Shown here piece by piece: positions 57,361 through 64,000 of a stretch of 64,000 nucleotides of DNA. Each line of letters begins with the position of its first letter. Positions within the stretch are counted from its first letter, which is position 1. The notes beneath the pieces were generated by a model. The model was not told the origin of the DNA, searched no databases, and saw only the letters and a program-made list of their open reading frames with translations. Made by a program: the position numbers and the translations under genes. Origin of the DNA: Candidatus Saccharimonadota bacterium (GTDB lineage Bacteria > Patescibacteriota > Saccharimonadia > Saccharimonadales > Saccharimonadaceae); NCBI GenBank assembly GCA_009777625.1, contig WRLL01000001.1, forward strand, positions 1 to 64,000, written 5' to 3'.

Positions 57361-58017
57361 ATGAATAAGTCCGACATTTTGAAAGCCGCCAAATGGCGCA
57401 GTGCGATCAAACAATTTGATCCGGACAAGAAAATCAGCGATGAGGATTGGCAGTTCTTGTTAGGAGTTGCCCGCCTGTCGCCGAGCAGTTTCGGCCTCGA
57501 ACCATGGAATATTATCGTTTTGCAAAATCCCGAGCTACGCCGGAAGATCAAACCAATCGCTTGGGGCGCAGCTAATCCGGATCAACTCGACACGGCTAGT
57601 CATTTTGTGGTTTTTACATCAAAAGATATCACACCAGATTCCGAATATTTCGCACATATCAAACGCGACATACATCATCTGCCCGAAGAAAATTTTCAGA
57701 TCTCGCAACAATTTTTCAAGACTTTTCAGGCCAGTGATTTCGACCTGACTGACGCCCGACAACGTCAAGATTGGGCAGCCAAGCAAGCTTATATCGCCAT
57801 GGCCAACATGATGTTAGCGGCCGCAGAAATCGGGATTGATTCGTGCCCAATCGAGGGCTTCGATCAACAGGGCGTTAACAAAATTTTGTCCGATGCCGGC
57901 GTTCTTGATCTGAAAACTGATCGCGTAGCCGTGATGTGTGCCTTTGGCTATCGCGTGGCCGAACCGGCGTACGCTAAAACTCGTCGACCGATGGACGAGA
58001 TTGTTAAGATTATTTGA
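57361..58017 (+). CDS. nitroreductase family protein
   Basis: AAKWRSAIKQFDPDKKISDEDWQFLLGVARLSPSSFGLEPWNIIVL; AAEIGIDSCPIEGFD. Confidence 0.9.
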   Translation: MNKSDILKAAKWRSAIKQFDPDKKISDEDWQFLLGVARLSPSSFGLEPWNIIVLQNPELRRKIKPIAWGAANPDQLDTASHFVVFTSKDITPDSEYFAHIKRDIHHLPEENFQISQQFFKTFQASDFDLTDARQRQDWAAKQAYIAMANMMLAAAEIGIDSCPIEGFDQQGVNKILSDAGVLDLKTDRVAVMCAFGYRVAEPAYAKTRRPMDEIVKII

Positions 58018-58489
58018 TACGTGTCATCATGTTATGCGTAATCGCTGCCGCCAAAGCATCGGCTGCATCGTCAGGTTTTGGCACGGTTTTTAGGTTCAAA
58101 TGAATCCGCACCATTTCCTGAACCTGCTTTTTGTCGGCCCGGCCGTAGCCAGTCAAAGTTTGTTTTATCTGCAAAGGCGTATATTCGTGGATCGACAGTC
58201 CAGCCTGCGCACCGACCAACATCGCTACGCCGCGGGCGTGCGACACACTGATCGCCGTCGTGATATTTTGGGCAAAGAACAACTTTTCGATCGACATGGC
58301 GTCGGGCTTGGTATCCTTAATTATCTCTGTTAATCCGTCAAAAATGTCTAATAAACGTTCGGATAAAGGCGTATGCGCCGGTGTCGTAATCACGCCAGCG
58401 TCGACCATTTGTGGCACGCGACCTTTTACGAAATCAACTACGCCAAAACCGAGAATTCCAGTGCCGGGATCAATGCCGATTATGCGCAT
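58010..58489 (-). CDS. ruvC: Holliday junction resolvase RuvC
   Basis: MRIIGIDPGTGILGFGVVDF; SIEKLFFAQN; KQTLTGYGRADKKQVQEM; DAADALAAAITH. Confidence 0.95.
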   Translation of the reverse strand: MRIIGIDPGTGILGFGVVDFVKGRVPQMVDAGVITTPAHTPLSERLLDIFDGLTEIIKDTKPDAMSIEKLFFAQNITTAISVSHARGVAMLVGAQAGLSIHEYTPLQIKQTLTGYGRADKKQVQEMVRIHLNLKTVPKPDDAADALAAAITHNMMTRIK

Positions 58490-60070
58490 TTAGGTAGTCT
58501 CCGCAGAAATTTCTTTTTTGCTAAAATACCGTTTGGCAAAGCCGACACCCCGGCCGATTTCGGTGCGGTACTGCCAGGCAACCACGCTAAACATCGCCAG
58601 CAGTGCGCCAGCGGCGCCCCACTTCCATAGACCGCTAGCACCCCCCCCCGATCCTCCGTCAATTGCAAAAGCTGCCGCTCCACTCTGCGTTGCTTTCCGG
58701 CAGCTGTTGGTTTCGGGGTTACGCTCGTATCCTTCAGCACAGGGTTTTGGTTCGTTATCGGTCGGGATGTTACGGCAACGATTTGTTAAAGGATTTCTCT
58801 CCTGGCCTTCTTTGCATGGGACTAAGGAATTGGTGTCGATTTTTCTGCAACGGTTTGTCTCTGGATTCCTATATTGCCCCTCGGGACATGGCGCTAAGAT
58901 ATTTTCGACCGGTATTTTGCGACAACGACCGGTTTCTAGGTTTCGTTCATAGCCTTCTTCACATAACGGATAGGCTTGCCAAATGTTAGCTACGCCCGGC
59001 GTCATAGCATACGTTTGCCGCCATTCGCCGTCGACTAATGCCCACGAAGTTTCTTTGGCCAGGCCAGCGTAGCTAACCGCGTTGACTTCGTTTTGTCCGT
59101 CGCTGGATAAAATGTAAACTGTGCCAGTGGTGGTTTTGGTCAGGGTTAGCGGTGTGTCGGCGATCCAAATCACGCGGTAAGAATCTGCTGCTAAGCTTTC
59201 TTCGCCAAAGGCAAAAATCGATTTGTTGCGATTAGTCTGGATTTGGCAACCGGACAGATCGATCGGCGCATTGGTCGGGTTATAGATTTCGACAAACTGC
59301 TTATCCAGGTTGGCGCCGATTTCGCTGATAATCAGGCCAGAGCATTCATTAACTGGCATGGGTGGTTCAGGTTCGGGACACTTCATACCAAACCCGCGCG
59401 TCGGTGTAGCAAATAGTGCAAAACCATTTAATGTACCGTCCGGCAATTCGCAGCGCTGGACAGATTGACCGGTCGACATCCGTGGCGCTAGACGCAAATC
59501 TACATCAGCGACATTTCCATAACCGACTATATCGACCACTTGGCCATTTTCATCAATAATTCGGACATAGCCATCAGTCGCGCTGCCGACCGCCATCGGC
59601 AAGGCCAGGTAATCTCTTGTACCTAATTCTACATCAATCGCGACCGATCGCGACCAGCCGCTCATACTGGCTGGCGCGTATTGCAACTGCCAACCCGACA
59701 GCAAGAAATCTGATTCTGAATCGTTGTATATCTCAACAAAAGCAGCTGGCTGGCCCTCGGCGCTGGTGCAGGTTATTTGGTTCTCTGGGCAGATTCTGGC
59801 GGCGATTTCGCTGATGATCAACTGACGCGACGAGGTTGGTTGTTCAGGATTTTCTGGTGTGTCTGGTGCATTAGGATCTTCAATATCTAAGGTATTCGTA
59901 GTTAATGGCATGAGCGTTGTTGTGGACAGGGCGAACAGTAAAGTATCATCCGAGACTTTAGAGTTAAAGATTCCAGTTTCCTGTTTTGGAATTTCTACCG
60001 CATAGATCGACAGCGGCATAACAGATATGGCCAGCATCAGGATCAAGGAAAAAAGCGTGAACTTTTTCAT
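58490..60070 (-). CDS. lamin-tail-domain surface protein with Cys-rich repeats and C-terminal TM; contains a G9 tract
   Basis: Two LTD-like segments (LIISEIAARICP...AAFVEIYNDSE; LIISEIGANLDKQFVEIYNPTN), four CxEGxxRNxxTxxCR repeats, C-terminal TM. Confidence 0.85.
   Translation of the reverse strand: MKKFTLFSLILMLAISVMPLSIYAVEIPKQETGIFNSKVSDDTLLFALSTTTLMPLTTNTLDIEDPNAPDTPENPEQPTSSRQLIISEIAARICPENQITCTSAEGQPAAFVEIYNDSESDFLLSGWQLQYAPASMSGWSRSVAIDVELGTRDYLALPMAVGSATDGYVRIIDENGQVVDIVGYGNVADVDLRLAPRMSTGQSVQRCELPDGTLNGFALFATPTRGFGMKCPEPEPPMPVNECSGLIISEIGANLDKQFVEIYNPTNAPIDLSGCQIQTNRNKSIFAFGEESLAADSYRVIWIADTPLTLTKTTTGTVYILSSDGQNEVNAVSYAGLAKETSWALVDGEWRQTYAMTPGVANIWQAYPLCEEGYERNLETGRCRKIPVENILAPCPEGQYRNPETNRCRKIDTNSLVPCKEGQERNPLTNRCRNIPTDNEPKPCAEGYERNPETNSCRKATQSGAAAFAIDGGSGGGASGLWKWGAAGALLAMFSVVAWQYRTEIGRGVGFAKRYFSKKEISAETT
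58641..58649 (-). repeat. poly-G9 tract in LTD protein just before TM segment
   Basis: ccccccccc on + strand; DGGSGGGASGLWKW. Confidence 0.95.
58697..58963 (-). repeat. four ~25-aa tandem Cys-rich repeats
   Basis: CEEGYERNLETGRCRKI / CPEGQYRNPETNRCRKI / CKEGQERNPLTNRCRNI / CAEGYERNPETNSCRKA. Confidence 0.85.
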
Positions 60071-60161
60071 AGCTAAATTCTAGCATGAATTCATACTACT
60101 CAACAAGCCGGATAATGCAAAGTTTGCACACACTAAAAACTTATGCTAAAATATTTTTGTT

Positions 60162-60692
60162 ATGGAATTCAAAAAGAAAAAAATTGGGTCGCGCGGGAAG
60201 AAAATCTTGATTGTTGTGTTAGTTGTAGCCTTGGTTCTGGGTGGTGGTTATTGGGCTTGGATGACTTTTGGTGAAGGTAGTTCTGATAATACAGCCAGCC
60301 AAAAAGACACCGAGAACGAAGATGAAGCCAAGGATAATGAATCAGCCGACGAATCGAGTAATTCATCAAACCAATCGCCATCAATTGAACCAGACAAGAA
60401 TGTTCAGACCGACCGACCGGCAACTGGCGAAACCTTGAACGTTTGGATAACAAGTAAGGACATTATCAACGGTACTTTGCGGATCCGCGTGCAAATTGAC
60501 CAGAATATCAGTGGCGGCACTTGTACTTTAGCAATCGGCAGCTATACCACATCTGTGCCAGTGGCGTTCGAGCCACAAAGCGCTTCATGTCAAGGCTTTG
60601 ATGTGTTAACCAGTGCTTATTCGGGTAATAGCTTCACTATTACTGTGCAAGATGGCAATAAATCCGGATCTGTCAAAGGAGATTTGCCGTGA
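60162..60692 (+). CDS. single-TM secreted/anchored hypothetical protein
   Basis: N-terminal TM then Asp/Glu/Ser/Asn-rich linker and a C-terminal domain. Confidence 0.7.
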   Translation: MEFKKKKIGSRGKKILIVVLVVALVLGGGYWAWMTFGEGSSDNTASQKDTENEDEAKDNESADESSNSSNQSPSIEPDKNVQTDRPATGETLNVWITSKDIINGTLRIRVQIDQNISGGTCTLAIGSYTTSVPVAFEPQSASCQGFDVLTSAYSGNSFTITVQDGNKSGSVKGDLP

Positions 60693-62410
60693 TAAAACGA
60701 AAATTGAGTTTGTTGATCATCTTACCGCTTTTGATGGCTACTGTATCCAGTGTAGTTAATTTCGTGTCACCCGATCAAGCTAATGCTTATTTAACTGGTT
60801 TCAAAGCTGGCAACATAATGAGCGACTATACAATGGGCAATAAAAACACAATGAGCGAAGCGCAGATTCAGGCTTTCTTGAAATCAAAGAATCATTGTAA
60901 CGATCGCGATCGCGCCAAATATGACCGTTATACTGCGGCTGGCTATACTTACAATTGGAAAGATGGCCGCTTTGTTTGTATGGCTGACGAAATATTTGGA
61001 GCAAACGGCATGCCAGCAGCCAGCGGCAAATCAGCTGCCCGCATCATTTGGGAGGCATCACAGGAATTCTCGATTAACCCGCAGGTTCTGATTGTTTTGC
61101 TGCATAAGGAACAGGGTCTAATTACTGACACCTGGCCAAATTATCGACAGTACCAGACAGCGACTGGGTTCGGCTGTCCTGATACGGCACCGTGCGACAG
61201 TCAGTATTATGGTCTGACAAATCAAATCCGTCTAGCAGCCAAGCTGTTTCGCGATGTCTTGAATGGTGGTTGGTCGAATTACCCAGCATATAGTACGGTT
61301 TATGTTCGATATTCGCCGGATGCTTCGTGCGGTGGATCAAATGTGTATATTGAGAATCGCGCAACTTCGGCGTTGTATCGTTACACGCCATATCAGCCGA
61401 ATGCTGGGGCGTTGGCCGCCGGTACGGGCACGGCGCACTGTGGGGCTTATGGGAATCGGAATTTTTATAACTATTTTACGGATTGGTTTGGGAATACGCA
61501 GAGCAGTAGATGGTCTAAAATGTTATACCCGCGCATCATGGCAATAAACCAAAATACTCTAAAGGTCTACGCTGACAGTATGGAGCTTGACGACAGTTGG
61601 CTAAATGTTGGGCAGCAGATAATGTTCGAGTCAAAGACAGATTTAGGGGATGGTAGAGCTTGTTTAAGAACTCGTTTCGACACCGAAAATAACAACCCGC
61701 GCTGTGTGCTTTTGCAGCGTTTGGATGAATTTACGCCGCAGTTTTCAATGATCAACAATGACGCAGACAAATTATTTGCTACTACGCAATGGACATGTAA
61801 AGTTAATATAAATAATATTTCGGCGTTATGTTCAGAACCAGTCGGCGAAAATATAGTCGTCACAATGGCAGCTTCTACAGACATCATGGGCACAACATAC
61901 TACATCACCAAACATGATTGGGACCTCGGTATCCGGGATAAAGGTATAATGTCTGAACGATTACGTACAGGATATAACTATCAAGTTATTCAGCAGATTC
62001 CCATGAAAGCCAGCTCGGCTACCGCAAAATATATTCCTGGAACAGACATCGTCAAACAAACCATAAGTATTGATTTGGAGATGCTCTTCTTGTCAAGAAT
62101 TACAATTAACGGTGAGTATTTCTACCGTACGGCACATGATACTGGTTACAATAGTAACCTTGTTATTCCCGGTGATAAATTGTCACCTAACTTTTCCGCA
62201 TTTCTATTTCCGCGAAATTTGAAGACCAACAAAGCCACGGTTTCTCGTAATGTACTGGATAACCAGATTTGCTCTAACGTGGCTCGCGATACTACATTAT
62301 TCTTTGATTCAACAATCAAAATCGGTAATATTAATCACTTCCGTACCAGAATTGACGCAAGCAAGGATAGCCTATGTGCTATTGACGCAAACGATTTGTC
62401 AGAAGTATAG
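60689..62410 (+). CDS. secreted protein with lysozyme/glucosaminidase-like N-terminal region
   Basis: Signal peptide; SAARIIWEASQEFSINPQVLIVLLHKEQGLITDTWP...YGLTNQIRLAAKLFRDVL; ATGA-type coupling with upstream gene. Confidence 0.65.
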   Translation: MIKRKLSLLIILPLLMATVSSVVNFVSPDQANAYLTGFKAGNIMSDYTMGNKNTMSEAQIQAFLKSKNHCNDRDRAKYDRYTAAGYTYNWKDGRFVCMADEIFGANGMPAASGKSAARIIWEASQEFSINPQVLIVLLHKEQGLITDTWPNYRQYQTATGFGCPDTAPCDSQYYGLTNQIRLAAKLFRDVLNGGWSNYPAYSTVYVRYSPDASCGGSNVYIENRATSALYRYTPYQPNAGALAAGTGTAHCGAYGNRNFYNYFTDWFGNTQSSRWSKMLYPRIMAINQNTLKVYADSMELDDSWLNVGQQIMFESKTDLGDGRACLRTRFDTENNNPRCVLLQRLDEFTPQFSMINNDADKLFATTQWTCKVNINNISALCSEPVGENIVVTMAASTDIMGTTYYITKHDWDLGIRDKGIMSERLRTGYNYQVIQQIPMKASSATAKYIPGTDIVKQTISIDLEMLFLSRITINGEYFYRTAHDTGYNSNLVIPGDKLSPNFSAFLFPRNLKTNKATVSRNVLDNQICSNVARDTTLFFDSTIKIGNINHFRTRIDASKDSLCAIDANDLSEV

Positions 62411-62455
62411 TTTTCGACAATTTATACAGGTGATTATGATATAATATCGCGCAAT

Positions 62456-64000
62456 ATGATAAATCAATTTATTTCTGTCCTAAAAGATAGCAGGAAAAGT
62501 CTAGCGCAGTTTTTACGCCAACATAAGATTCTGATAATAATAACGATTGTTGCCGTATTGTTTGCATATGGTGCAAAAATAGCATGGTTCAGTTTTTCAA
62601 TAGACACCGAAGATCTCTTGAACGACCTATCTAAAAGTCATGCGATTCACATTGCGCTTCAGCGTTACGGTAGTGTTTTTATCGACAGGCTTTTAGGTCT
62701 TAGTGGCAATATTTTTCTGCGTGATATTCTGGCTACTACTACCCTCATCATTCTGTCGATTGTTGTAAGTTTTATAGTTTGGAAAGTTAAAGGTATAAAA
62801 AAGAGGGATAATGGGCTAGTGATTCTGTCTCTACTTTTCACCACTAGTCCGATAATTGCTGAACAGTATATTTTCTCATCGCAAAGTTTTCAGGTCTTTT
62901 TGGGTGCATTACTAGTGGCAATTGCAGTATTTCTTGTCTCTCAGACAAGGCAAACAACCCTCCCCCGCATTAAACTCACAAAGAGTATTAGAAAAAACTT
63001 GCTCGTATATACTACCTCTGTCTTGTTGTCAGCATTTGCATTCTCTATCTATCAATCAATTTTTATCTTTTTCATTGCAATGGCCGCAATATTGTTGGCC
63101 GTTTCAAAAAATGTTTATGAGCATAGGAAGTTTTGGCGAAAAGCATTAGAATATGTGATGGTTTTCCTAGTAGCATTTGCGGTATACTATGCACTCCCCT
63201 ACGTTCACTCACTTTGGGTTTATGGTGATTTGTCTCACGTCGGCATTGGCTATATTACATCTAGTATCACATGGGGCATCAAGCCTTTCGGTGAAATTAT
63301 GCAAAGTATTTGGGATTATATCAATCTGAATTTTGGCAGTGAGAGTTTATATATAGGCTGGAGTGCTTTATGTGTAATAATTGTGTTATCTATAGTGATA
63401 TCGTGGCAAGCATTTGCTAGAAAAAATAAGGCGTCCGTTATTAACCAAAGTATTTGCATATTAGTTATGCTGCTCTCGATGATCGCTATATACATAATAT
63501 TGGGGAGCGATAGTCCGATTCGATCGCTGTTCCCCACCGTGCCATTTGTCATAGCATTTTTGTTTTACCTGGCAATCAGTAGCGCACCACAAAAATGGCT
63601 GGCTACTGCTATTATAGCCTCCGGAATTATATTATCATTCGCGCAAATGCGTACTACCGCAGATATGCTCTTTGCCGAACACATAAAATTCCGCGAAGAG
63701 GAATTTATCACCAGCAGAATCATTGGGCGGTTGGATCAGCTTGGCTTTAGTGATTATGATAATTATGATTTGGCTATAATTGGTCAATATCAATTCAAAT
63801 CAAAACCACTGGTTACAGAGCTTGCAAAAGGCCGGCACGATGTACTAACAGGATCATTCTATAGTTGGGATATTGGCATTATGCAATCGACGCACAGAGT
63901 CCTTGGTTTTATGGAGACAAAAGGTATATATTTTAAGAGTGGTGCAACCCATTATCTTAGGAACTTTCCGAGTAAGTATAAAGTAATTCTTCAGAAATAT
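62456..64000 (+). CDS. GtrII-like glucosyltransferase-domain membrane protein (runs off window)
   Basis: ORF not in track because it is open to the window end: MINQFISVLKDSRKSLAQFLRQHKILIIITIV...FSIDTEDLL...QRYGSVFIDRLLG; ~10 TM. Confidence 0.7.
   Translation, partial: MINQFISVLKDSRKSLAQFLRQHKILIIITIVAVLFAYGAKIAWFSFSIDTEDLLNDLSKSHAIHIALQRYGSVFIDRLLGLSGNIFLRDILATTTLIILSIVVSFIVWKVKGIKKRDNGLVILSLLFTTSPIIAEQYIFSSQSFQVFLGALLVAIAVFLVSQTRQTTLPRIKLTKSIRKNLLVYTTSVLLSAFAFSIYQSIFIFFIAMAAILLAVSKNVYEHRKFWRKALEYVMVFLVAFAVYYALPYVHSLWVYGDLSHVGIGYITSSITWGIKPFGEIMQSIWDYINLNFGSESLYIGWSALCVIIVLSIVISWQAFARKNKASVINQSICILVMLLSMIAIYIILGSDSPIRSLFPTVPFVIAFLFYLAISSAPQKWLATAIIASGIILSFAQMRTTADMLFAEHIKFREEEFITSRIIGRLDQLGFSDYDNYDLAIIGQYQFKSKPLVTELAKGRHDVLTGSFYSWDIGIMQSTHRVLGFMETKGIYFKSGATHYLRNFPSKYKVILQKY

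Noticed and set aside
58697-58963. Possible CRISPR-like regular spacing
   Set aside because: Periodicity is protein-level Cys repeats within one ORF, not identical DNA repeats with unique spacers; no cas genes

Overview
This 64 kb window looks like part of a Patescibacteria/CPR (Saccharibacteria-like) chromosome. It uses the standard code, with TGA as stop in many ATGA start/stop overlaps. The genes are mostly on the minus strand and encode housekeeping, envelope and tRNA-modification functions: adk (partial), lepA, murJ, ftsH, tilS, rny, tsaB, tsaE, recX, recA, a Mur ligase, LCP, ruvA/B/C, O-antigen-like and glycosyltransferase genes, and a pilin. There are three tRNAs, all with CAU anticodons. 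No CRISPR array, rRNA or intact prophage was seen. The observations most worth follow-up are: (1) lepA (EF4) split at an interdomain linker by a ~5.3 kb, ten-gene cassette, with ATGA-coupled junctions on both halves; (2) a membrane-anchored phage-tail-fibre-like protein whose promoter has a 9-G tract exactly in the -35/-10 spacer, plus four more 8-9 nt G tracts inside genes (candidate phase variation); (3) a ~95-105 nt palindromic structured element in two copies with compensatory stem changes, one copy in frame inside the LepA GTPase domain; other palindromic repeats lie in frame in tilS and tsaB; (4) a Phe-rich leader peptide (MINNRTQFFFFFAFP...) with attenuator-like hairpins upstream of an orphan aroG; (5) a TsaC-TrmB fusion; (6) a 13-aa Cys-rich micro-ORF coupled to recA; (7) widespread leaderless promoter architecture; (8) an initiator tRNA lacking the full 3-GC signature. 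All calls are by eye, with no database search.
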